Position numbers and translations under genes: made by a program. Below, in pieces: positions 27,653 to 36,634 of a DNA stretch of 64,000 bases. The stretch is from NCBI RefSeq assembly GCF_001746835.1, contig NZ_CP016094.1, positions 3,425,501 through 3,489,500 of the forward strand, given 5' to 3'. The number at the start of each line of letters is the position of its first letter. Positions within the stretch are counted from its first letter, which is position 1. A model generated the notes under the pieces. The model saw nothing but the letters and a program-made list of their open reading frames with translations. It made no database searches and was not told the origin of the DNA. This stretch comes from Lacunisphaera limnophila (lineage in GTDB: Bacteria; Verrucomicrobiota; Verrucomicrobiia; Opitutales; Opitutaceae).

Positions 27653-27699
27653 CGTCTTACCCTCGCCTGCGGGGGGAGGGGCCGGTCGGAGACCGGCCC
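27653..27699. repeat. Tandem palindromic (REP-like) element
   Basis: GGGCCGGTC (27679-27687) and GACCGGCCC (27691-27699) form a perfect 9-bp stem with a GGA loop. Just left of it, CCCTC and GAGGG arms around 27660-27680 form a weaker stem. The right arm ends on the holB stop codon, so it could also end transcription of the tmk-holB message. Confidence 0.55.
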
Positions 27700-28691
27700 T
27701 ACTTGGCCCGGGCCCAGATGCGCAGCGAAGACAGAAGGAAATTCTCCAGGGCGGCCGACTCGTTGAGATTGAGACGGAGCAGGCCGCTGTCGTGCTCGAG
27801 CTGCCCAATGGCCGCGACGAGAATACGGCGGGCGGACTCGTCGCCCTCCAGCAGGCGCTGCTGGGCGTGATTCCGAGTGGCATGCTCGATCTCGGCGAAA
27901 AGCTTGCTCCGAATGCCGTTGGCAATGCCGGTCTCGATGGCGGCCTGCTCGTCGTCGTCGAGCTCGTCGGGCAGCTTGGCCTTCTGCTGCTTCCAAATCT
28001 GATCGGTGGCGGCGGACAGCACGGCATTGAACCGGGTGATCAGGCCGTAGACCGCCAGAACCTGGTCGGCGACCATCCTCTTGTCGGTCTGCCCGGCGGC
28101 GAGCTGGCCCAGCCAGGTGGCGTAGTCGGCCAGGGTGCTTTTCCAGAGTTCGCGGATGGATTCCTCGGCATCAGCCAAGGCCTCATGGCCGGCGTCGGTA
28201 AAGCGGAAGTGCAGGCAGCGACTGCGGATCGTTGGCAGAAGCGAGTAGGGGCGGGTGGTCAGCAACAGGATGGTCGTGCTGGCCGTGGGCTCCTCGAGGG
28301 TCTTGAGGAAGATGTTGGCGGCGGACAGGTTCATCCGGTCCGCCTCATAGATCACGAGCACCTTGCGCCGGGAGATCTGCGGGGAGATCTGGATGCGTCC
28401 AATCGACTCGCGGGTGACCTCGGCGCCGATCTGGCGGGATTTGCCGGCGGGGCGCAGGGCGAGGAAGTCGGGGTGCTGTTTCGGGCTGAAATACTGGGTC
28501 CCGTCCCGGGGGTCGTTGAGCAGCCGGTCGGCGATCGCATGGGCGACGGTCGCGAGGGTACTGAGGTTCTCCCCATGCAGCAGCAGGCTGTGGGCGAGGC
28601 GCTGGCGCTGGATGGCCCGTTCGATGACGGCGACCGTGGGCGTCCCGAGGAGGGCAGGGGGCCAGGGCAGCGATTCGGCGGAGGGGGGCAT
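27699..28691 (-). CDS. holB: DNA polymerase III delta-prime subunit
   Basis: A 330-residue clamp-loader protein of the HolB/DnaX type. Its N-terminal half matches the AAA+ fold (LAHSLLLHGENLSTLATVAHAIA), but the P-loop lysine is missing, as is normal for delta-prime, which does not hydrolyse ATP. VLVIYEADRMNLSAANIFLKTLEEP (about 113-137) and the SRC motif in PTIRSRCLHFRF are clear. The zinc cysteines of E. coli delta-prime are not seen. It lies 21 bases downstream of tmk, a pairing found in many bacteria. Confidence 0.9.
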   Translation of the reverse strand: MPPSAESLPWPPALLGTPTVAVIERAIQRQRLAHSLLLHGENLSTLATVAHAIADRLLNDPRDGTQYFSPKQHPDFLALRPAGKSRQIGAEVTRESIGRIQISPQISRRKVLVIYEADRMNLSAANIFLKTLEEPTASTTILLLTTRPYSLLPTIRSRCLHFRFTDAGHEALADAEESIRELWKSTLADYATWLGQLAAGQTDKRMVADQVLAVYGLITRFNAVLSAATDQIWKQQKAKLPDELDDDEQAAIETGIANGIRSKLFAEIEHATRNHAQQRLLEGDESARRILVAAIGQLEHDSGLLRLNLNESAALENFLLSSLRIWARAK

Positions 28692-28712
28692 CAGGAAAAA
28701 CCGGAAGGGGCG

Positions 28713-29363
28713 TTAACCCAGACGCTTTTGGACGATGGCCCACACCTGACGGTCGATTTCGTCGGGCGTCTGGGTGCCGTCGAGGACGACGACGCGATCC
28801 GGCCACTGCTGGGCCAGGAGCAGGTAGCCTTCACGGACCTTCTTGTAGAACGTGATGTTCTCCCGCTCCATGCGATCGGGCAGGTCGGAGGCGCGCTGGC
28901 GCACCCGCTGCAGGCTGACCTCGGTGGGGACGTCGATGACGATAGTCAGGTCAGGCATGACCGGGCCCACGGCGAAGCGGTTGATCTCGCTCACCGGACC
29001 GGCGGCCAGGTTGCGGGCGATCCCCTGGTAGACGGTGGAGGAATCGAGGAAGCGGTCGCTCAGCACGACGGCGCCGCGGGTGAGAGCGGGGACGATGACC
29101 TCGCGGACCACCTGGGCCCGGGCGGCGGTGAAAAGGAGTAGCTCGGTCTCGGGGCACATCTCGTCGCCCTTGGAATTATGGACGATGATATTGCGGATCT
29201 GCTCGCCGATCTCGGTGCCACCGGGTTCGCGGGTGGCGACGACCTCGCGACCGGCCTGCTGCAGGTGGGCGGCGAGGCGGGCAATCTGGGTCGATTTGCC
29301 GCTGCCCTCGGAGCCCTCGAAGGAGATGAGCTTGCCGGCCGGTTGCTTGGATTTGGAAGGCAT
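28713..29363 (-). CDS. tmk: Thymidylate kinase
   Basis: A 216-residue kinase making dTDP from dTMP. The P-loop is FEGSEGSGKSTQ (about 14-25), the DR motif LSDRFLDSSTVYQG binds dTMP, and the lid segment runs around RASDLPDRMERE. The length fits the family. ATG 29363 is chosen because a longer frame adds 33 basic residues without homology. It diverges from tolQ across 116 bases that should hold both promoters, and it is followed by holB. Confidence 0.95.
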   Translation of the reverse strand: MPSKSKQPAGKLISFEGSEGSGKSTQIARLAAHLQQAGREVVATREPGGTEIGEQIRNIIVHNSKGDEMCPETELLLFTAARAQVVREVIVPALTRGAVVLSDRFLDSSTVYQGIARNLAAGPVSEINRFAVGPVMPDLTIVIDVPTEVSLQRVRQRASDLPDRMERENITFYKKVREGYLLLAQQWPDRVVVLDGTQTPDEIDRQVWAIVQKRLG

Positions 29364-29479
29364 GGGGGAGAGACGGATAGGCAACCTCGCCGGGTGATTT
29401 CGCGCAACCAGATTTAACCGGCGCGGTCTTCCGAATTGACGTTGATTGCGCCCCGCAAACACGCCAACACTGCCCCACC

Positions 29480-30187
29480 ATGCTGAGCCTGCTTCCGGAC
29501 TCTCCCCTTTTTGCCACCGTCAACATCGTCCAGGTGTTCATGCAGTGTGACCTGGTCGGCCAGGTGATCACGACCCTGCTGATGATCTCCAGCATCTTCG
29601 CCTGGTCGGTGATGCTCGGCAAACGCAACGAACTGAAGCAGCTTCGCCGCCTCAACCACGCCTTCGACCAGCGCCTGCGCGAGGAGCGCAAGCTGCTCGA
29701 TCTGCCCGAATCCTTCCGGAACAAGCGCTCCATCCCGTACGCCGACCTGCTGGCGGAGGCGATCGAGTCCTACTGGCGCGCCGCCGCCATCGGCAAGGAG
29801 AAGGGCGACGACAGCCTGCACGCCCGTCTCGAGCACGCCGAAAACGCCATCCAGCGCGCGCTGGCCCGCCAGGCCCTGCGTTACGAGGAGAGCATGGTCT
29901 GGCTCGCCACCATGGTTACCGTCGCGCCCTTCATGGGCCTGCTCGGTACCGTCTGGGGCGTGATGGAGGCCTTCAGCGCCGTCTCGGTGATGCAGACCGC
30001 CAGCATCCAGACCCTCGCGCCCGGTGTTTCCGCCGCGCTCCTCACCACCATCGCCGGCCTGGTCGTCGCGATCCCGTCGGTCATCGGCTACAACGTGCTC
30101 TTCAACACCACGAAGACGATGATGACGGAGATCGAGAACTACGCCAGCAGCCTGGCCGACCGCATCGAGCTGGAGATGCAGAAATAA
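29480..30187 (+). CDS. tolQ: TolQ/ExbB-type proton channel
   Basis: A 235-residue inner-membrane protein with three helices (about 22-46, 138-160 and 178-203) and the MotA/TolQ/ExbB domain. The GLLGTVWGVMEAFSAV segment and the threonine-containing third helix (ALLTTIAGLVVAIPS) form the proton path. With TolR it would energise the TonB/TolA-like protein encoded downstream. It is the first gene of tolQ-tolR-tonB-like, with a 7-base gap to the next. ExbB cannot be excluded, but the 235-residue length fits TolQ. Confidence 0.9.
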   Translation: MLSLLPDSPLFATVNIVQVFMQCDLVGQVITTLLMISSIFAWSVMLGKRNELKQLRRLNHAFDQRLREERKLLDLPESFRNKRSIPYADLLAEAIESYWRAAAIGKEKGDDSLHARLEHAENAIQRALARQALRYEESMVWLATMVTVAPFMGLLGTVWGVMEAFSAVSVMQTASIQTLAPGVSAALLTTIAGLVVAIPSVIGYNVLFNTTKTMMTEIENYASSLADRIELEMQK

Positions 30188-30194
30188 CCCGGCC

Positions 30195-30620
30195 ATGGCC
30201 CGCACCTTCAAACGCCAGCGGCAGACGCATCCGATCTCGGAGCTCAACGTCACGAACCTGATCGACGTGGCGTTCACGCTGCTGATCATCTTCATGATCG
30301 CGACCCCGCTGATCCAGCAGGAGCAGACGATCCCGGTCAACCTGCCGGGCGAGTCGAAGCGCGAGCAGCAAAAGCCGCCGTCGGACACCACCTTCGTCGC
30401 CATCTCCATCGACCGCTCGGGTAACTATTATTACGGCAGCGAGCGCATGTCCCTGCCCGAGATTTCCCGCCAACTCATGGCGGAGGCGGCCAAGTCCAAG
30501 CAGCCGGTGATCCGCATCCGCGCCGACCTCACGCTCCAGTGGCAGCAGGTCGTCCGCGTCATGGACGAGGTCAAGCGGCACAACCTCACCAAAATCACGT
30601 TCGACACCGAGGCCAACTGA
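30195..30620 (+). CDS. tolR: TolR/ExbD-type stator protein
   Basis: A 141-residue biopolymer-transport protein with one N-terminal helix (residues about 18-38, VTNLIDVAFTLLIIFMIATP). The aspartate in NLIDVAFTLL is the proton-carrying residue of the family. A periplasmic domain follows, with GNYYYGSERMS and a C-terminal KFTFD-like KITFDTEAN strand. It works in a pentamer-dimer complex with TolQ. It is spaced 7 bases after tolQ and 5 before the TonB-like gene. Confidence 0.92.
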   Translation: MARTFKRQRQTHPISELNVTNLIDVAFTLLIIFMIATPLIQQEQTIPVNLPGESKREQQKPPSDTTFVAISIDRSGNYYYGSERMSLPEISRQLMAEAAKSKQPVIRIRADLTLQWQQVVRVMDEVKRHNLTKITFDTEAN

Positions 30621-30625
30621 GCCCG

Positions 30626-31471
30626 ATGCGCGCGAATTCCCCCAGTTCGCTCCTGCTGTCCTTCACGCTGCACGCGCTGTTCGTGGCGGCGATCCTCGGG
30701 ACGACCTACGTCTTCACCCAGCGGCTCAAGGAACAGCCGGTGATCTTCGAGCTAGTGGCGGGGGATGCCACCGCGCCCGACGAACTGGTGGCGCCTGCGC
30801 TCGGCAACACCACCAAGAAGATCACGCTGGAGGTACCCAAGGTCGAGTTGGTGCCCACCATGCCCGATCCGGAGCCCGAGCCGGTGGTGCAAACCAAACC
30901 GGAGCCCGCCGAGGTGACCCCGCCGCCCCCGGAAAAAGTGAAACCGAAGGCCCCGGACAAGCCCAAGCCGGATACCTCGCTGACCAAGGAAGTGAAAAAG
31001 GCGCAGAAGCTCTCCTATCAGGACTACCTCAAGAAACATCCCACGCCCAAGCAGTCGGCTCCCGCCAAGACGACCCTCCGGTCAGCCAAGGTCCCGAAGG
31101 TGGATGCGACCGGGATCGCCGCCGGCGTGAAAGGCGGCTCTACGGCCAACACGAGGGGCGGGGGCGGGGGCAAGGCCATGACCCGCGAGCAGCAAAACCA
31201 GATGGATACCTACATTTCCCTCCTGATTCAGGAACTGAAGAAGGCACACGAGCCGCCGCCGGGGGTTAGCGACCGGCTGGAGACCAAGGTGACCTTCGAC
31301 ATTACGGCCAGCGGCGCCATCCTGAATCCCCGGATTACGAAATCCTCGGGGGACAAGGCTTTCGACCAGTCCGTGCTGGAAGCTTTCCTTCGCATGCGCT
31401 CAATTGGCCCGACCCCGAACCGCCGGCCGGACAGCTGGACGGTGACCTTCAAGATGCGCGATGAGGCCTGA
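30626..31471 (+). CDS. TonB/TolA-family energy transducer
   Basis: A 281-residue protein with one N-terminal helix (LLLSFTLHALFVAAILGTTYVF, about 8-29) carrying the histidine that TonB proteins use. A Pro/Lys/Glu-rich linker (about 80-150) should span the periplasm, a glycine run is near 178, and the C-terminal TonB domain ends with VTFDITASGAILNPRI and SWTVTFKM. Directly downstream of tolQ and tolR, it probably acts as TolA or TonB of this complex. ATG 30626 lies 5 bases after tolR. No TolB gene is nearby, and a Pal-like gene is 23 kb away. Confidence 0.85.
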   Translation: MRANSPSSLLLSFTLHALFVAAILGTTYVFTQRLKEQPVIFELVAGDATAPDELVAPALGNTTKKITLEVPKVELVPTMPDPEPEPVVQTKPEPAEVTPPPPEKVKPKAPDKPKPDTSLTKEVKKAQKLSYQDYLKKHPTPKQSAPAKTTLRSAKVPKVDATGIAAGVKGGSTANTRGGGGGKAMTREQQNQMDTYISLLIQELKKAHEPPPGVSDRLETKVTFDITASGAILNPRITKSSGDKAFDQSVLEAFLRMRSIGPTPNRRPDSWTVTFKMRDEA

Positions 31472-31505
31472 TTTGGCACCGGTGCATCTCGTTGCGAAAA
31501 ATTCC

Positions 31506-31535
31506 TTGCGTTTGATCCGCAAAAACCCCTTTTAG
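31506..31535 (+). promoter_or_regulatory. Candidate sigma-70 promoter for tRNA-Ala
   Basis: TTGCGT (31506-31511) and TTTTAG (31530-31535) are separated by 18 bases. A GC-rich discriminator (GCCC) and the tRNA start follow 11 bases later. A GC-rich discriminator is typical of stable-RNA promoters. Confidence 0.4.
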
Positions 31536-31546
31536 GCCCTTCGCAC

Positions 31547-31622
31547 GGGCTCTTAGCTCAGTTGGTAGAGCGCCTCAATGGCATTGAGGAGGTCAGCGGT
31601 TCGAACCCGCTAGGGTCCACCA
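31547..31622 (+). tRNA. tRNA-Ala (GGC)
   Basis: A complete cloverleaf can be drawn. The acceptor stem pairs GGGCTCT with AGGGTCC, the D arm pairs GCTC with GAGC, and the anticodon stem CCTCA/TGAGG closes the loop ATGGCAT with anticodon GGC. The T arm reads AGCGG-TTCGAAC-CCGCT. The discriminator is A and CCA is encoded (31620-31622). A terminator follows at once. Confidence 0.97.
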
Positions 31623-31626
31623 CTTT

Positions 31627-31661
31627 AAGAAAGCCACCCTCCGGGGTGGCTTTCTTGTTTT
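31627..31661 (+). terminator. Rho-independent terminator after tRNA-Ala
   Basis: AAGAAAGCCACC (31627-31638) pairs with GGTGGCTTTCTT (31645-31656) around a short loop, and GTTTT follows. It can also serve the convergent M50 protease gene on the minus strand, whose stop begins at 31663 and whose transcript would read the same stem. Confidence 0.85.
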
Positions 31662-32449
31662 CAATCCGGGCGTTGCGGCAGCAGCGGGGGCAGGGGATCG
31701 GCCTCAAGCGGCGTCACCGGGGTCGCCCGTCGCGCCACCTCCGCCCAATAGGCATCTTCCTGCTCACGCCGCAGCAAATTGCGGTATTCCGTCCCCGCCG
31801 CCATGAAGATGAACACGAACAGCACCCCGGCGAGCGGGCTGTCGTAGACGAATACGGCCACTCCCGCGAAGACCAGGGCCAAGACCCGGCCCACCTGGAC
31901 TGCCCACCAACTGGCTCGCATGTAGGGCAGGCGCATGGCGAGGAGCGCCCGGAAGATGCGTCCACCGTCCATGGGGAAAACCGGCAGCAGGTTGAAGGTG
32001 CCCATCACCAGGTTGCCCCACCACAGTTGGACGAGCATGTCCGTGGCGGAGAATTCCATGACCGGAACCTGGCCGAGTAGGGGTTGCCAAACCAAGGGTA
32101 ACAGCAGCAGGACGAGGGCAAAATTAACTGCCGGACCGGCGACGGTGATCAGCAGTTCGGCCGCCGGCCGGCGCGGGATCTGTTCCATCTCCGCCATGCC
32201 TCCGATCGGCAGCAGCAGGATGCGCGGCACGCGCACGCCGTAGCGCCGCGCCGTCAGCGAGTGCCCCAGTTCGTGCAGCACGACGCACCCGAAAAAGAGC
32301 ACGATCAAGGCGACACTCCACAGCATGCCGATCAGGCCGCCATACTGCCAGCCCTGCCAGCCGTAGTAGGCCAGCAACAGTCCAAAACTCGCATGAACCG
32401 CGAGTTGGATGCCGAAGACGCGAAACAAGTTAATTGACCAGCCTAGCAT
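31661..32449 (-). CDS. Site-2-protease-like M50 metalloprotease
   Basis: A 262-residue intramembrane zinc protease of the M50 family. HELGH (about 62-66) and the second zinc motif in NLLPVFPMDGGR (about 152-163) are complete, set within about six hydrophobic segments. There is no PDZ or CBS domain, so it is the compact type. Substrates are usually membrane-anchored regulators such as anti-sigma factors, but none is identified. ATG 32449 is chosen from the MLGWSINLF start typical of this group. It diverges from the sigma-54-type regulator gene across 55 bases. Confidence 0.9.
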   Translation of the reverse strand: MLGWSINLFRVFGIQLAVHASFGLLLAYYGWQGWQYGGLIGMLWSVALIVLFFGCVVLHELGHSLTARRYGVRVPRILLLPIGGMAEMEQIPRRPAAELLITVAGPAVNFALVLLLLPLVWQPLLGQVPVMEFSATDMLVQLWWGNLVMGTFNLLPVFPMDGGRIFRALLAMRLPYMRASWWAVQVGRVLALVFAGVAVFVYDSPLAGVLFVFIFMAAGTEYRNLLRREQEDAYWAEVARRATPVTPLEADPLPPLLPQRPD

Positions 32450-32504
32450 GGGCGGTAAGTAGAACCGTCTTTCCCGTAAGCGCACATACTATTCACGACC
32501 ACTG

Positions 32505-33875
32505 ATGCCCGAAGCCGTTCCAGTCCCCCGCATCCTCGTCATCGATGACGACAACGAGGTGCGCTACTCGTTGAATCGCGTGCTTTCCTCGCAACACTAT
32601 GAAGTGGAGGAGGCCCCGAGTGGTGAGGCGGGGGTCGCGGCGGTGAAAAAGCAGGCGCCCGACGTGGTGCTGCTCGACAACCGCATGACCGGCATGTCCG
32701 GCCTGGAGACCCTGCAGCATATCCGCGCCGCCAATCCGAAGCAGCTCATCATCTTTATGACAGCCTTCGGCACGGCGCAGACCGCGATCGAGGCCATGAA
32801 GTTCGGCGCCTTCGATTACGTGGTGAAGCCCTTCGATCCGCCCAAGCTGCTGGCCCTGGTCGAGAGCGCCCTGCGCACCCAGGCCGACAGCAAGTCCGCC
32901 GCCGGCTACAAGCCCGTCATCAACACCGACGAGCACAAGGAGGGCATCGTCGGCGCCTCGGGCGCCATGCAGCAGGTCTTCAAGATCATCGGCCAGTTCG
33001 CCGCCAGCGACGCCTCGGTGATGATCACCGGCGAGAGCGGCACCGGCAAGGAACTGGTCGCTCGCAGCCTCCACCGCCACAGCCACCGCGCCGGCAAGCC
33101 CTACGTGGCGGTCAACTGCGCGGCCATCCCCGAGAACCTGATCGAGAGCGAACTCTTCGGCCACGAGCGCGGCTCGTTCACCGGCGCCACCGCCCAGCGC
33201 CTCGGCAAGTTCGAGCAGTGCGACGGCGGCACCATCTTCCTCGACGAAATCGGCGACATGACGCCGACCACGCAGACCAAGATCCTGCGCGTCCTGCAGG
33301 AGGGTGACATCCAGCGCGTCGGCGGCGTGGACACCATCAAGGTGAACGTCCGCGTGGTCGCCGCCACCAACAAGGACCTCGAGGCCCTCGTCCGCGAAAA
33401 GAAGTTCCGCGAGGATCTCTATTACCGGCTGAACGTCGTGCGCGTGAAATTGCCCCCGCTGCGCGAGCGCACGGAGGACGTGCCCCAGATCGTGGATTTC
33501 TTTGTGCAGAACCTGGCCAAGGCGAAAAAGGTCAAGGCTCGCAAGGTCGCCCCCGAGGCACTCGCCCTGCTCAACGCCTATCCCTGGCCCGGCAACGTCC
33601 GCGAACTTGAGAATGTCGTCTACCGCAGCGCCGTCGCCGCGACCGGCGACACCATCCTGCCGAAGGACCTGCCCGACGAGGTGCGTGAGCCGAATGCCAG
33701 CACGCCCGTCATCGGTGAATCCCTCACGCCCCTCTACGACCGGTTGGCCAAGGCGCTGCGCGCCCAGCATCCGGGCGAAGAATTGGCCACGCTGGTCGAG
33801 GCCATGGAATCACGCCTGCCCGAGGGCGCGGCCGCCAAGGCCGCCCCGAAAAAGCGGGCCAAGAAAACCGAGTAA
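32505..33875 (+). CDS. NtrC-family response regulator lacking the DNA-binding domain
   Basis: A 456-residue two-component regulator with an N-terminal receiver (phosphorylatable Asp58 in VVLLDNRM; acidic cluster IDDD at 13-16) and a sigma-54-type AAA+ domain (Walker [15 protein letters not shown] loop, Walker [24 protein letters not shown]). The loop that contacts sigma-54 reads GSFTGA rather than GAFTGA. After the AAA+ domain the family normally ends in a Fis-type helix-turn-helix; here the protein instead ends [20 protein letters not shown], a short Ala/Lys tail. It may activate from solution or no longer bind DNA. No sensor kinase is adjacent. Confidence 0.92.
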   Translation: MPEAVPVPRILVIDDDNEVRYSLNRVLSSQHYEVEEAPSGEAGVAAVKKQAPDVVLLDNRMTGMSGLETLQHIRAANPKQLIIFMTAFGTAQTAIEAMKFGAFDYVVKPFDPPKLLALVESALRTQADSKSAAGYKPVINTDEHKEGIVGASGAMQQVFKIIGQFAASDASVMITGESGTGKELVARSLHRHSHRAGKPYVAVNCAAIPENLIESELFGHERGSFTGATAQRLGKFEQCDGGTIFLDEIGDMTPTTQTKILRVLQEGDIQRVGGVDTIKVNVRVVAATNKDLEALVREKKFREDLYYRLNVVRVKLPPLRERTEDVPQIVDFFVQNLAKAKKVKARKVAPEALALLNAYPWPGNVRELENVVYRSAVAATGDTILPKDLPDEVREPNASTPVIGESLTPLYDRLAKALRAQHPGEELATLVEAMESRLPEGAAAKAAPKKRAKKTE

Positions 33876-33955
33876 GTCGGCCAGGTGGAACCCGACCTCC
33901 GGGCGGGTTGGTATGCGGGAACTCACTTCCACGCCAACGGTGGACGCAGGCTGCT

Positions 33956-34948
33956 TTACCGGTCCCCGTAACCCTTCGGCTTGGCCTGGTGCCAGCGCCA
34001 CGCGGTCTCGACAATCGGCTGGATGGTCTGAAAGCGCGGCGTCCAGCCCAACTCGGTCCGAGCCTTCGTGGCATCGGCATACAGGGCGGGCGGATCACCG
34101 GCGCGGCGCGGGGCAAATTTGGCGGGGACCTTGAGGCCGGACACCTTCTCGACGGCCTGGATGACCTCCAGCACGGAGGTCGGCGTGCCCGTGCCCAGAT
34201 TGTAGAAGTGCTGAGCCCCGGCGGTCTCGAGCAGCGGGAAGGCGGCGATATGGGCGCGGCTCAGGTCATCCACGTGGACATAATCGCGCAGGCAGGTGCC
34301 GTCCGGGGTGGGGTAGTCGTTGCCGAAGATCTGGAGCTCCGGCCGTAGCCCCTGCGCGGCGCCGATTGCCAACGGGATCAGATGGGACTCCGGGGTGTGG
34401 TCCTCGCCGATGGACCCGTCCTCGGCGGCGCCAGCCGCGTTGAAGTAGCGGAAGGCCGCGAAGCTCAGCCCAGTGGCGGGGGCGAGGGATTTCAGCATGT
34501 TCTCCACGTCCAGCTTGGTCTGGCCGTAGGGATTGATCGGGCGCTGCAGCAACGCCTCGGTGATCGGCATCCGGTCGGGAATGCCGTAGGTGGCGCAGGT
34601 CGAGGAAAACACGAATTTGCGCACGCCATGCCGGAGCATGCTATCCAGTAGGTTGAGCGTGGCCGCCACGTTGTTGTGGTAATACTTGAGAGGGTCCGTC
34701 ACCGACTCACCGACGTACGCAAAGGCGGCAAAATGCATGACAACGTCAGGCCGCTCGGCGGCCAGCACGCGGTCGATCGCGGCCTTGTCGCCGAGGTTCA
34801 CCTCATGGAAGCGGATGGCCGGGGCGACGGCGGCGCGGTGGCCGTAGACGAGGTTGTCGAGCACCACGGGCTCGTGGCCCGCAGCCAGGAGCTGTTTCAC
34901 GCAGTGACTGCCGATATAACCTGCTCCGCCAGCGACGAGGACTTTCAT
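33956..34948 (-). CDS. galE: UDP-glucose 4-epimerase
   Basis: A 330-residue extended short-chain dehydrogenase that interconverts UDP-glucose and UDP-galactose for surface polysaccharides. The NAD motif GGAGYIGSHCVKQLL (about 7-21) is at the N-terminus, the catalytic Ser/Thr is in FSSTCATYG, and the YxxxK motif is YGQTKLDVE (about 145-153). FRYFNAAGA and the C-terminal ELGWTPRF segment are typical of GalE. It diverges from the fatty-acid-like cluster over 71 bases. Confidence 0.93.
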   Translation of the reverse strand: MKVLVAGGAGYIGSHCVKQLLAAGHEPVVLDNLVYGHRAAVAPAIRFHEVNLGDKAAIDRVLAAERPDVVMHFAAFAYVGESVTDPLKYYHNNVAATLNLLDSMLRHGVRKFVFSSTCATYGIPDRMPITEALLQRPINPYGQTKLDVENMLKSLAPATGLSFAAFRYFNAAGAAEDGSIGEDHTPESHLIPLAIGAAQGLRPELQIFGNDYPTPDGTCLRDYVHVDDLSRAHIAAFPLLETAGAQHFYNLGTGTPTSVLEVIQAVEKVSGLKVPAKFAPRRAGDPPALYADATKARTELGWTPRFQTIQPIVETAWRWHQAKPKGYGDR

Positions 34949-35019
34949 GGAGGGAGAGAGTTATTGATTTTAACTTTCCAAAGGCTAGGCAATTCTGTTT
35001 TGACCGTTCCCACCGCGCC

Positions 35020-36258
<1,239 letters not shown>

Positions 36259-36274
36259 CCCCCACCCAAGCACC

Positions 36275-36529
36275 ATGACGAAAGACGAATGCCGCAAGCT
36301 GGTTATCGACATCATTTCCGACATCGCTCCTGACGAGGACGTCACGGCTGTGAAGCCCGATGTGCGTCTGCGTGACCAGCTGCAGCTCGATTCGATGGAC
36401 TTTCTCGATATCGTCATGGAATTGCGCAAGCGCCATGGCATCGAGGTCCCCGAGGCCGACTACATGCAGCTCGCCTCGCTCGACAGCTGCGCCGAGTACC
36501 TGACCCCGAAGTTCCAGGCCAAGGCCTGA
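36275..36529 (+). CDS. Acyl carrier protein
   Basis: An 84-residue acyl carrier protein. The phosphopantetheine serine is Ser40 in LDSMDFLD, within the usual helix-II context. The N-terminal half is acidic, as expected. The sequence differs from housekeeping AcpP (DSLD replaced by DSMDF), fitting a pathway-specific carrier. It is cotranscribed with the preceding KAS gene and followed by a strong terminator, so it may be made in excess over the downstream enzymes. Confidence 0.93.
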   Translation: MTKDECRKLVIDIISDIAPDEDVTAVKPDVRLRDQLQLDSMDFLDIVMELRKRHGIEVPEADYMQLASLDSCAEYLTPKFQAKA

Positions 36530-36552
36530 GGATTCGGTTTTTGCCTTTGTCC

Positions 36553-36579
36553 GGCGGGGTCATCGCACCCCGCCTTTTT
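36553..36579 (+). terminator. Rho-independent terminator inside the lipid cluster
   Basis: GGCGGGGT (36553-36560), loop CATCGC, ACCCCGCC (36567-36574), then TTTTT. It separates the KAS-ACP pair from the flavoenzyme genes and could be an end point or a partial attenuator. Confidence 0.85.
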
Positions 36580-36634
36580 CATGGACATTGGGCTGGCGGA
36601 GTGAGGAAACCCCGCCCAAGAACTGCCGCGCCGC

